Assembly (NCBI GenBank): GCA_023430685.1
Contig: JAEYZH010000135.1
Span: 1 to 8,624 of the forward strand
Reading direction: 5' to 3'
DNA length: 8,624 bases
DNA from: Pseudomonadota bacterium
GTDB taxonomy: Bacteria; Pseudomonadota; Gammaproteobacteria; Xanthomonadales; Rhodanobacteraceae
The position numbers were made by a program, and so were the translations under genes. The notes beneath the pieces were generated by a model that worked only from the letters and a program-made list of their open reading frames with translations, was not told the DNA's origin and ran no database searches. Shown one piece after another: positions 1 through 6,119 of this stretch. Position 1 is the stretch's first letter. Each line of letters starts with the position of its first letter.

Positions 1-356
1 AACAGCACGAGGGTCGGGATGCTGCGGATGCCGAAGCGCGAGCCGAGCGCGGGCTCGGCTTCGGTATCGACCTTCGCGAGTCGCACGGCCGGTTCCAGCA
101 GGCGCGCGGCCGCCTCGAACTGTGGCGCCATCTGCAGGCAGGGGCCGCACCAGGGCGCCCAGAAATCGACCAACAGCGGCAGGCGGTCTGCGCCGACGTG
201 GCGATCGAACCCGTCGGCGCCGAGCGCGAACGGATGGCCCACGAACAACGCGTGGCGGCAGCGCCCGCAGACCGGCGCGTCTGCGAGGCGCGTGCGCGCG
301 ATGCGATTGATCGCGCTGCAGCGCGTGCACGGAACCAGCAGCATGGATTCACCCAT
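1..356 (-). CDS. trxC: Thioredoxin 2 (TrxC), zinc-ribbon thioredoxin, C terminus cut off by the window edge
   Basis: This is a cytosolic thiol-disulfide oxidoreductase, a thioredoxin with an N-terminal zinc-binding extension; TrxC-type proteins reduce protein disulfides and are reduced by thioredoxin reductase. The visible 118 residues show two CxxC pairs (C10/C13 and C30/C33) that make the zinc ribbon, then a thioredoxin fold with the active site WCGPC (C70 and C73) and the cis-proline segment GIRSIPT near the edge. Spacing matches E. coli TrxC (about 139 residues), so roughly 20-25 residues lie outside the window. I chose the ATG at 356 because a GAGGG Shine-Dalgarno sequence sits 6 nt upstream; an in-frame ATG at 344 is possible. 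The ribosome-binding site overlaps the stop of the upstream DUF6164 gene, so the two are probably one translationally coupled operon. The family call is firm; the exact start is less so. Confidence 0.92.
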   Translation of the reverse strand, partial: MGESMLLVPCTRCSAINRIARTRLADAPVCGRCRHALFVGHPFALGADGFDRHVGADRLPLLVDFWAPWCGPCLQMAPQFEAAARLLEPAVRLAKVDTEAEPALGSRFGIRSIPTLVL

Positions 357-362
357 CACGAG

Positions 363-367
363 CCCTC
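363..367 (-). promoter_or_regulatory. Ribosome-binding site of trxC, overlapping the DUF6164 stop codon
   Basis: GAGGG on the minus strand lies 6 nt before the ATG at 356 and shares bases with the TGA stop (366-368) of the upstream gene. This placement supports the 356 start over the internal ATG at 344 and suggests that ribosomes finishing DUF6164 help start trxC. Confidence 0.6.
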
Positions 368-731
368 ACTGCGCGAGCAGGTAGACCGGAAGTGCAAGCA
401 GTGCGATCACGCACGCGGTCGCGAGGACCGCGGCGGCGAGACGCCAGGGATCGTCGCGCACGGTCGCGCTCCAGCCCGGCGCCATGTCGTCGCGGCGTGC
501 GTCATCCAGTGCGGCGCGCGCACGCAGCACGCGCTGGCGCTGGTAGTCGTCGAGCAGCGCGAGCGCCGCCTCTGCACGCGTCTCGTCGGCGAGCCAGATC
601 GCGCCACCCGACACGCCCCAGCGGCTCGGCGGCGTTTCGTACCACTCGATGCCGTTCGCATCGAGCAGCGTGCGCACTTCGTCGGACTCTTCGTCCGGGA
701 CGTGGCGCAGGTTGAGCAGCAAGGTGGCCAT
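366..731 (-). CDS. DUF6164 family protein with a C-terminal membrane anchor
   Basis: A 121-residue protein of unknown function that I recognise as DUF6164 from its N-terminal pattern: MATLLLNLRHVP, then an acidic helix, then GIEWYETPPSRWGVSGG (residues 27-43) and IWL. This soluble part (about 1-70) resembles a small alpha/beta domain. A charged stretch follows, and a single hydrophobic segment at about 96-118 probably anchors the protein in the inner membrane, with only a few residues after it. The reading frame is open further upstream, but family similarity begins at the ATG at 731. No Shine-Dalgarno sequence precedes that ATG; a TATCAT hexamer ends 6 nt before it, so the mRNA may be leaderless. 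It is the first gene of a pair with trxC (9 nt gap) and is divergent from the beta-CASP nuclease. Function is unknown; the link to trxC hints at, but does not show, a redox-related role. Confidence 0.88.
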   Translation of the reverse strand: MATLLLNLRHVPDEESDEVRTLLDANGIEWYETPPSRWGVSGGAIWLADETRAEAALALLDDYQRQRVLRARAALDDARRDDMAPGWSATVRDDPWRLAAAVLATACVIALLALPVYLLAQ

Positions 732-737
732 TCGCGC

Positions 738-743
738 ATGATA
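738..743 (-). promoter_or_regulatory. Candidate -10 box (TATCAT) for the DUF6164-trxC unit
   Basis: TATCAT matches the sigma-70 -10 consensus at five of six positions. With the usual spacing, transcription would begin at the A of the DUF6164 ATG at 731, giving a leaderless mRNA. No good -35 hexamer is visible at 16-18 nt spacing, so this is a tentative call. Confidence 0.35.
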
Positions 744-812
744 GCGGGCACGCCCGCGTCGCGCCGGAACGGGCGGTTCACGTGGCGTGTTAACGTGCGC
801 GAAGTCCAGTCC

Positions 813-816
813 GGAG
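813..816 (+). promoter_or_regulatory. Ribosome-binding site deciding the beta-CASP nuclease start
   Basis: GGAG lies 6 nt before the ATG at 823. It favours that ATG over the in-frame GTG at 787, which would add 12 residues unlike the family N terminus. Confidence 0.5.
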
Positions 817-822
817 TCGTGC

Positions 823-2199
823 ATGCGCGTCCATTTCCATGGTGGTGCGGGTGGCGAGGTCACGGGTTCGTGCCACCTGGTCGAATGCGCCGGACGTCGC
901 GTGCTGCTCGACTGCGGCATGATCCAGGGCGGTCGCGAGGCCGAGGCGCGCAACCTCGAGCCGTTCGGCTTCGATCCGTCGACGATCGACGCGCTGGTGC
1001 TGAGCCACGCGCACATCGACCACATCGGGCGCGTTCCGCTGCTGGCCCGGCTCGGCTACCGGGGCCCGATCCACGCGCACGCGGCGACCTGCGACCTGAT
1101 GCCGGTGATGCTGCTCGACGCAGCCTCGCTGGCCGAACGCAAGGCCGAGATCCAGAACCGCGATCGCGCGCGGAGCGAACCCGACATCGAACCGATCTAC
1201 ACGCGCGAGGATGTCGAAGCGGTGCTGCCGCGGCGGCGCCCGCTGGCTTACCACGAGCGCCGCGACATCCTGCCCGGCGTCACGCTGCGCCTGCTCGACG
1301 CGGGCCACATCCTCGGATCGTGCATCGTCGAACTCGAGGCGGACGGCAAGACGCTGGTGTTCTCCGGCGACCTCGGCATGCGCGGCACGCCGATCCTGCG
1401 CGATCCCGAGCCGCCGCCCGCGGCCGACCTGCTGCTGCTCGAATCGACTTACGGCGACCGCAACCATCGCGAACGCCTCGCGACCGTCGCCGAACTCGGC
1501 GAGATCTTCGCGCAGGCACAGGCCGATGGCGGCAACGTGGTCATTCCCGCGTTCGCGGTCGGCCGCAGCCAGGAGCTGCTCTACTGGCTCGCGCAGAACT
1601 TCGAACGCTGGGGGCTCGCACGCTGGCGCATCTTCCTCGACAGACCGATGGCGGCCAAGGTCACCACCGTGTACGACGCGCACGAGAACCTGTTCGACGA
1701 GGCCGCCGCGAAGGTCTGGCGCGGACGCATCAAGCCGTTCGCACTGCCGAACCTGCACATCGCCGAAAGCGTCGAGGAGAGCAAGGCGATCAACCGCATA
1801 CGCGGCGGCGCGATCATCATCGCGGGATCGGGCATGGCCAATGGCGGTCGCGTGCGCCACCACCTGCATGCCAACCTCGCCGACCGGCGCAGCCACGTCG
1901 TGTTCGTCGGCTTCCAGGCCGAGGGCACCCTCGGTCGCCTGCTCGTCGACGGCATCCGTCGCGTTCGATTGTTCGGCGACGACATCGGCGTGCAGGCGAG
2001 CATCCACACCGTCGGCGGGCTCTCCGCGCACGCCGACCAGCGCGACCTGCTCGACTGGTACGCCTCCGGTCCCGCGCGTCCCCCGGTCGTGCTCGTGCAT
2101 GGCGAACAACGCGCGCGCGTGGCGCTGGCCGCGGAACTCCGCCGCCGCCACGACATCGACGTGACCTTGTCGGAACCGGGCTCGGCGATCGACGTCTGA
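823..2199 (+). CDS. MBL-fold / beta-CASP RNA-processing exonuclease (CPSF73/YSH1-like)
   Basis: A 458-residue metallo-beta-lactamase-fold nuclease of the beta-CASP family, whose bacterial members cut or degrade RNA in the cytosol using two zinc ions. The N terminus (HFHGGAGGEVTGSCHL) is typical. Visible catalytic motifs are HAHIDH (H62, H64, D66, H67), the GH of LDAGHILGS (H162), SGDLG (D183), and beta-CASP motifs A (LLESTYG, E207), B (SAHAD, H403) and C (LVHGEQ, H426). The spacing of 23 between motif B and C histidines matches CPSF73/TTHA0252-type enzymes rather than RNase J, and the length fits that group. All metal ligands are present, so it should be active. No KH or other extra RNA-binding domain and no signal peptide is seen. 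The gene stands alone on its strand and converges on the yciI-like gene. Its RNA targets cannot be told from the sequence. Confidence 0.95.
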   Translation: MRVHFHGGAGGEVTGSCHLVECAGRRVLLDCGMIQGGREAEARNLEPFGFDPSTIDALVLSHAHIDHIGRVPLLARLGYRGPIHAHAATCDLMPVMLLDAASLAERKAEIQNRDRARSEPDIEPIYTREDVEAVLPRRRPLAYHERRDILPGVTLRLLDAGHILGSCIVELEADGKTLVFSGDLGMRGTPILRDPEPPPAADLLLLESTYGDRNHRERLATVAELGEIFAQAQADGGNVVIPAFAVGRSQELLYWLAQNFERWGLARWRIFLDRPMAAKVTTVYDAHENLFDEAAAKVWRGRIKPFALPNLHIAESVEESKAINRIRGGAIIIAGSGMANGGRVRHHLHANLADRRSHVVFVGFQAEGTLGRLLVDGIRRVRLFGDDIGVQASIHTVGGLSAHADQRDLLDWYASGPARPPVVLVHGEQRARVALAAELRRRHDIDVTLSEPGSAIDV

Positions 2200-2254
2200 G
2201 ATGCGGCGCGCCTGCCGCCATGCGGGAGAACACGCCGTGCAGCGCAAGAATCGC

Positions 2255-2281
2255 GCTGACGATCCTGGTCGAGTCGTCAGC
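2255..2281. terminator. Inverted repeat between convergent genes, possible bidirectional terminator
   Basis: GCTGACGA (2255-2262) and TCGTCAGC (2274-2281) form a perfect 8-bp stem around an 11-nt loop. It lies 55 nt after the stop of the nuclease gene and 24 nt after the stop of the YciI-like gene, the place expected for a shared terminator. There is no T-run on either side, so it is not a classical intrinsic terminator, and the loop is long. Confidence 0.35.
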
Positions 2282-2305
2282 AGCCCGGACGGGCGCAAGC
2301 GCGCA

Positions 2306-2692
2306 TCATTTCGCGGCGGCCACGCCGACGCGCCGTCTGACGGCATCGATGTCACGAATCGGCCGCACCTCGATGCAGCCCGTCGTCGCCCACGGAAACC
2401 CGGCGGCGATGCGCACCGCCTCGTCGATGTCGGCGGCTTCGATGATGTTGTAGCCGCCGAGGATCTCCTTGGTCTCCGCGAACGGGCCGTCCACCACACT
2501 GGTGCGGCCGGAGCGGATGCGCACGGACTTCGCGCTCGCGGCGGGTTCGAGCTGCTGGGAGCCGAGCAGCGTGCCCTGCTCCGCGAGTACATCGGCATGC
2601 ACGAGGCAGTCGCGCATCATCGAATCGAAGCGCCCTTCGGGCAGCGCGTCGAGCGCAGCCTCCTCGTTGTAGACCAGCAGCAGGAACTTCAT
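2306..2692 (-). CDS. YciI family protein (DGPF / YCII-related domain)
   Basis: A 128-residue single-domain cytosolic protein of the YCII-related superfamily. It starts MKFLLLVYNEE, has the helix with H32 (CLVHADVLAEQG), and carries the signature VVDGPFAETKEILGGY with DGPF at residues 68-71; the DGPF aspartate is thought to be the functional acid in this fold. The C-terminal part (PWATTGCIEVRPI) is also typical of the PhnB/DGPF branch. Its start overlaps the DUF3297 stop (ATGA at 2689-2692), and a GGAGG lies 4 nt upstream, inside the DUF3297 coding end, so translation is probably coupled. Relatives of this branch are often encoded beside ECF sigma factors; none is present in this window. The biochemical function of most family members is unknown, and I assign none. 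Confidence 0.9.
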   Translation of the reverse strand: MKFLLLVYNEEAALDALPEGRFDSMMRDCLVHADVLAEQGTLLGSQQLEPAASAKSVRIRSGRTSVVDGPFAETKEILGGYNIIEAADIDEAVRIAAGFPWATTGCIEVRPIRDIDAVRRRVGVAAAK

Positions 2693-2940
2693 GGCGCCTC
2701 CGGCAGGTCGCGGTAATACGGTTCCACCGTGCCGCTGAGCTTGAGCGTGATCGGATCACCGCGGCGATCGCGGGCACGTCCGGCGGCTACGCGGATCCAG
2801 CCCTCGCTCACGCTGTATTCCTCCACATTGGTGCGTTCCTGCCCGTTGAACCTGATGCCGACGCCGCGTCCGAGCGCGGCTTCGTCGTAGTGCGGGCTGC
2901 GTGGGTTCACCGAAAGCCGGTCAGGGGGCGCATCGCTCAT
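2689..2940 (-). CDS. DUF3297 family protein
   Basis: An 83-residue hydrophilic protein of unknown function. The pattern DRLSVNPRSPHYDE (residues 7-20), GVGIRFNG, TNVEEYSVSEGWIRVAAG and LKLSGTVEPYY near the end is characteristic of DUF3297, which is about 80 residues long and found mainly in Proteobacteria. The frame is open to 2991, but those extra residues are unlike the family, so I start at the ATG at 2940 (MSDAPPDRL). Only a poor Shine-Dalgarno sequence precedes it. It is the first gene of a two-gene unit with the YciI-like gene and is divergent from the M23 peptidase gene across a 115-nt gap. No signal peptide, membrane segment or cysteine is seen. Confident as a family assignment, with no functional claim. 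Confidence 0.9.
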   Translation of the reverse strand: MSDAPPDRLSVNPRSPHYDEAALGRGVGIRFNGQERTNVEEYSVSEGWIRVAAGRARDRRGDPITLKLSGTVEPYYRDLPEAP

Positions 2941-2998
2941 CGTTGGTTCGCCATTCGGGTGGCCGGGCCACGTCGGTCGTCGAGGATACAACAGGCAC

Positions 2999-3026
2999 TT
3001 GTAGTCGCGCGTGCGCGGAATCTAAG
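2999..3026 (+). promoter_or_regulatory. Candidate sigma-70-like promoter for the M23 peptidase gene
   Basis: TTGTAG (2999-3004) and TCTAAG (3021-3026) are separated by 16 nt and match the -35 and -10 consensus at about three and four positions. Transcription would start near 3033, leaving a short leader containing GGAG (3044-3047) 8 nt before the ATG at 3056. The match is modest. The same 115-nt gap must also hold the DUF3297 promoter on the other strand, for which I see no good candidate. Confidence 0.3.
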
Positions 3027-3055
3027 GTCGGGCCCCCGGAGCCGGAGCTTCCCCC

Positions 3056-4204
3056 ATGCGCCTGCTGCTCGCATTCTTCTCCCTCGCGCTGGCGTCGGCG
3101 ACGCCGATGGTGGCCGCGCGTGAGTTGCGCTCGACGCTGGACCTGCACGTTTCCGATGCCCCTCGCCTCGCGCGGATCGGCGAGGTCCGCGCGCTGCGCT
3201 ACGAACTCCAGCTCGTGAACGTCGCCGATGCGCCGGTCACGATCGAGTCGATCGAGGTGCTGGATGCCGATCGTGCGTCGGCACCTCTGGCACGTTGGCA
3301 AGGCGATCGCGTGCGCGACCGTATCGCGCTGTCGGGCGCTGCGCGCGATGCGACGCCGACCCGCACGCTGCCGCCCGGCCGGCATGCGCTCGCCTACGTC
3401 GATCTCGAGCTGGCACCGCGCCTGCGCACGCCGCGGCGTGTCGAGCACCGCATGAGCCTGCGCATCGAAGATCGATCGGTCGAACTTCGCGGCGGCGCCA
3501 CGCCTGTCCAGGCCAGCACGCGCGCCGCGCTCGGGGCTCCGCTTCGCGGGGGCCCGTGGCTCGCGATCCACCTGCCGGACGCACCGCGCGGCCACCGCCG
3601 CGTCGCCTTCGCCCTCGACGGCGCGTTGCGCATTCCCGCGCGTTTCGCGATCGACTGGGTCAAGCTCGACGACGCCGGCCACGGCGCCCGCGGCGACGAG
3701 CGCCGCGTCGGCAACTGGTACGGCCACGGCGCGGACGTGCTCGCGGTGGCCGATGCGCGCGTCGTGGCGGTCCGCGACGACATGCCCGAACGCGTCCTCG
3801 TCGCGCCCATGCGGCACCGGCTGGCGGATGCGAGCGGGAATCACGTGACGCTGGATCTCGGCGATGGACGCTATTTCCACTACGAGCACCTGATGCCCGC
3901 GAGCGTACGCGTGCGCCCGGGCGACCGCGTGCGGCGCGGCGAGGTGATCGCGCGACTCGGCAATACCGGTGATTCGACGGGTCCCCACCTGCACACGCAC
4001 GCGAGCAATGGTGCGCGACCGCTCGACGGTGACGGCATGCCGTTCGAAATCGATCGGTACGAACGCCTCGGCGGCTACGATTCGATCGAGGATTTCGGTG
4101 CCGGACAGCGCTGGAAGCCCCTCTCCGGAGCGAGGCCCATCGAGCACCCGCGCATGCCCGAGCCAAACAGCGTGATCCGCTTCGAGTCGGCACGGCGCGA
4201 TTGA
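3056..4204 (+). CDS. Exported M23-family (LytM-like) metallopeptidase
   Basis: A 382-residue secreted or periplasmic protein with a zinc-peptidase fold of family M23, whose members cut peptidoglycan cross-links or are inactive regulators of such enzymes. Residues 1-21 look like a Sec signal peptide (hydrophobic core LLLAFFSLALAS, likely cleavage after VAA at 21). Residues about 25-170 form a beta-rich N-terminal region. The M23 domain spans about 190-320: RFAIDWVKL (196-204), NWYGHGADVLAVADARVV, GNHVTLDLGDGRYFHYEHL with H278, RPGDRVRRGEVIARLGNTG, and PHLHTH with H311 and H313. The HxH motif and H278 match catalytic positions. The usual first HxxxD zinc motif is not evident; D200 in RFAID is the likely aspartate, and its histidine partner is missing or replaced. 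About 60 residues follow the domain. It converges on the cyclase gene. Whether it hydrolyses peptidoglycan is uncertain. Confidence 0.88.
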   Translation: MRLLLAFFSLALASATPMVAARELRSTLDLHVSDAPRLARIGEVRALRYELQLVNVADAPVTIESIEVLDADRASAPLARWQGDRVRDRIALSGAARDATPTRTLPPGRHALAYVDLELAPRLRTPRRVEHRMSLRIEDRSVELRGGATPVQASTRAALGAPLRGGPWLAIHLPDAPRGHRRVAFALDGALRIPARFAIDWVKLDDAGHGARGDERRVGNWYGHGADVLAVADARVVAVRDDMPERVLVAPMRHRLADASGNHVTLDLGDGRYFHYEHLMPASVRVRPGDRVRRGEVIARLGNTGDSTGPHLHTHASNGARPLDGDGMPFEIDRYERLGGYDSIEDFGAGQRWKPLSGARPIEHPRMPEPNSVIRFESARRD

Positions 4205-4229
4205 GCGCCACGTTGCATTCACGCGAGCA

Positions 4230-4243
4230 GCGGCAGCCGCCGC
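4230..4243 (+). terminator. Short GC-rich hairpin after the M23 gene
   Basis: GCGGC and GCCGC form a 5-bp stem with a 4-nt loop 25 nt after the M23 stop codon. There is no T-run, and such short stems are common in DNA of this composition, so this is a weak terminator candidate. Confidence 0.2.
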
Positions 4244-4278
4244 GAACGCGCCCGCCGCGCGAGTCCTTCCGTGGTTGT

Positions 4279-4292
4279 CGCCGTCGCCGGCG
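4279..4292 (-). terminator. Hairpin just after the cyclase stop codon
   Basis: On the minus strand CGCCG-GCGA-CGGCG makes a 5-bp GC stem capped by a GNRA-type tetraloop, starting 4 nt after the cyclase stop. No T-run follows. It may protect or end the cyclase mRNA. Confidence 0.3.
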
Positions 4293-4296
4293 GCGC

Positions 4297-6009
4297 TCAG
4301 GCCGGCGTCAGCGCCAGGCTCGCCAGCACCACGCGGTTGCGCCCGGCCGCCTTCGCCGCGTACATCGCTTCGTCCGCGCGCCGCAGCAGGTCGTCGGTGT
4401 CTTCGTGCGACTGCAGCGAGGCGACGCCGGTACTGACGGTACACGCGACGCCGATCGCCTCGAGCGAGCGCAGTTCGAGGCGTTGGCCGATGCGCACCGC
4501 GATGCGCGTCGCATGCGCGGCATCGATGCCGGGCAGCGCGACCACGAACTCCTCCCCGCCGAATCGGCCGATGAGGTCCTGCTCGCGCAGCTCCGAGCGC
4601 AACACGCGAGCGAGTTCGAGCAGGACCTCGTCGCCCGCGGCATGCCCGTGCTGGTCGTTGAGCCGCTTGAAATCGTCGAGATCGAGGAACAGCACCGTCA
4701 GCGGCGCGTTGCGCGCGCGCGCCTTGTCCCGGATCGCGGGCAACAGGCGGCTCCATGCGCGCCGGTTGTAGAGGCCGGTCAGCGGATCGATGTCGGCGAG
4801 ACGTCGCGCCTGCTCGTGCGCATGCCGCAACGCGAGCGCGCGGTCGGCGAGGCCGAGCGACAAGACGAGCGCTTCGTATGCCCCGGCCACCAGCGCGGCC
4901 GTCGCGGTCCAGGTCCAGCCCGACGCGACGCCATAGAGCTGCGCGCTGCCGAGCGCGGTGACCACCAGCAACGGCGTCCAGCCCAGCAGGAAGAAGCGTG
5001 CGTAACGCGAACCGCGCCATGCGGCGAGCGTGCTCGCAACCAGCAGCAGCGGCGCGCCGGCGATCAGCAACGGATTGATCAGCGCGCGCAGCGCGGCGCC
5101 CGCCGACGGAATGGCCCCGGCAAGGCCGAGCGCCGCCACGATCGCCGCGTAGCCGAGCAGCACCTTGCGCATCCGGGGCGCGCAGTGGGCGAGATTGGCG
5201 AAGCGCGCGACGAACAGCACCGCGGCGACCACCGAAGCGACCGTCGCGAGCCGTCCCCACATGCGCGGCGCCTGCGCGATCGCGTGCCAGCCCAGTGGCT
5301 CGAACAGGTAGCCTTCCTGCATCGCCATCACGAATGCATAGGCGGCGACGTAGAGCGCGTAGTAGAGGAATGCCGCATCACGCAGGCGCGTGCCGAAGAA
5401 CAGCGCGACCACCGACATCGCCGCCATGATCGCGAGGCAGGCACTCGCGAGCGCGAGCCAGCGTGCATCGGCGCGCAGGTGATCGGGAACGCTGCGCGCG
5501 GCGAAGTGCAGCGCCGACGGGATCACGCCGCTGGCGTCGAGTCGCACGCGCAACGGCGTCGACGCGGGCAACGCGCGATCGATCGCGAACGCGAGCCGTC
5601 CATGCCCGGGCCACGCGCGATCGACATCGCCGATCCATTCGTCCCCAATCGATGATCCGTCATCGGCGAACAGCGCGACGCGCTGCAAGCCGGGCCCGAT
5701 GACTTCGAGCACCCACGGCGGCGGCGGCCAGGCACCCTCGGCGGGCAAGAGCACGATCCAGCGGACCGCGCCGCCTCCGGCGAAGGTCTGCAACCGCGCG
5801 GGATCGAAGCGCTGCATGCGCGCATCCGGCCACGCCACCGCCGTGCTCGACTCGCCCGCTACCGCGGGCCGCCATGCGCCCTCGAGCGCGAAGTCATCGG
5901 CCGCGTGCGCCGCGGTCGCCAGCGGGAGCGCCATCCAGGCCGAGACGATGCACGCACGTCGGAACGCGCGCGCGCAGAGGGCGAGGGTCGAGGCCACGAA
6001 GCTTCGCAT
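4297..6009 (-). CDS. Membrane diguanylate cyclase: periplasmic DISMED2-like domain, 7TM-DISM, GGDEF
   Basis: A 570-residue inner-membrane enzyme predicted to make cyclic di-GMP from two GTP. Residues 1-36 are a signal peptide (cleavage near TAAHA/ADDF). About 37-180 is a periplasmic beta-rich region of the 7TMR-DISMED2 type, a likely ligand-binding sensor. Seven hydrophobic helices follow from about 185 to 390 (7TM-DISM), then a short linker helix (LRHAHEQARRLAD) and the GGDEF domain from DIDPLTGLYNRR (406 on). Catalytic features are intact: LDLDDFK (metal Asp at 443), LNDQHGH, and GGEEF at 484-488. An RxxD inhibitory site (R475-D478) sits at the standard distance, so product feedback inhibition is expected. 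There is no EAL domain. I start at the ATG at 6009 because it gives a sensible signal peptide; the frame is open to 6063. No clear ribosome-binding site is seen. The signal sensed is unknown. Confidence 0.93.
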   Translation of the reverse strand: MRSFVASTLALCARAFRRACIVSAWMALPLATAAHAADDFALEGAWRPAVAGESSTAVAWPDARMQRFDPARLQTFAGGGAVRWIVLLPAEGAWPPPPWVLEVIGPGLQRVALFADDGSSIGDEWIGDVDRAWPGHGRLAFAIDRALPASTPLRVRLDASGVIPSALHFAARSVPDHLRADARWLALASACLAIMAAMSVVALFFGTRLRDAAFLYYALYVAAYAFVMAMQEGYLFEPLGWHAIAQAPRMWGRLATVASVVAAVLFVARFANLAHCAPRMRKVLLGYAAIVAALGLAGAIPSAGAALRALINPLLIAGAPLLLVASTLAAWRGSRYARFFLLGWTPLLVVTALGSAQLYGVASGWTWTATAALVAGAYEALVLSLGLADRALALRHAHEQARRLADIDPLTGLYNRRAWSRLLPAIRDKARARNAPLTVLFLDLDDFKRLNDQHGHAAGDEVLLELARVLRSELREQDLIGRFGGEEFVVALPGIDAAHATRIAVRIGQRLELRSLEAIGVACTVSTGVASLQSHEDTDDLLRRADEAMYAAKAAGRNRVVLASLALTPA

Positions 6010-6033
6010 GCACGGAGCATGCCGCAAGGAGGC

Positions 6034-6050
6034 CGCGGGCGCGACCCGCG
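6034..6050. other. GC-rich hairpin upstream of the cyclase gene
   Basis: CGCGGG (6034-6039) and CCCGCG (6045-6050) form a perfect 6-bp stem with a 5-nt loop, 25 nt before the cyclase start. It could fold in the cyclase 5' leader. No riboswitch class is recognisable, and simple composition could produce it. Confidence 0.25.
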
Positions 6051-6098
6051 CGCGGCCCAGCATTCATGGCCGGGCAAGCGCCCTCGGCGTCCACGCCG

Positions 6099-6116
6099 GG
6101 CTCGCGCACGCGAGCC
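6099..6116 (-). terminator. Strong hairpin right after the small membrane protein gene
   Basis: GGCTCGCG and CGCGAGCC are a perfect 8-bp inverted repeat with a 2-nt centre (7 bp with a 4-nt loop in practice). It begins 3 nt after the stop codon of the 160-residue membrane protein on the minus strand. No T-run follows. The position suggests a terminator or an mRNA 3'-end stabiliser separating this gene from the cyclase gene. Confidence 0.45.
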
Positions 6117-6119
6117 TGA

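Noticed and set aside
732..1025. 98-codon upstream extension of the DUF6164 gene
   Set aside because: The added residues are antisense to the nuclease start and unlike the family; DUF6164 similarity begins exactly at the ATG at 731.
198..2453. 751-codon open frame on the plus strand overlapping the DUF6164 and nuclease genes
   Set aside because: Arg/Ala/Pro-rich low-complexity translation with no motif; it is a shadow frame created by high GC content over well-supported genes.
790..2598. 602-codon open frame on the minus strand opposite the nuclease gene
   Set aside because: It lies antisense to a gene with all catalytic motifs intact and shows no domain of its own.
2921..5260. 779-codon open frame on the minus strand across the M23 and cyclase genes
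   Set aside because: The first part is the cyclase GGDEF region in the wrong frame and the rest is antisense to the M23 gene; no recognisable protein.
4201..5655. 484-codon open frame on the plus strand opposite the cyclase
   Set aside because: Composition is Arg/Gln/His-rich with no domain, and the opposite strand encodes a complete diguanylate cyclase.
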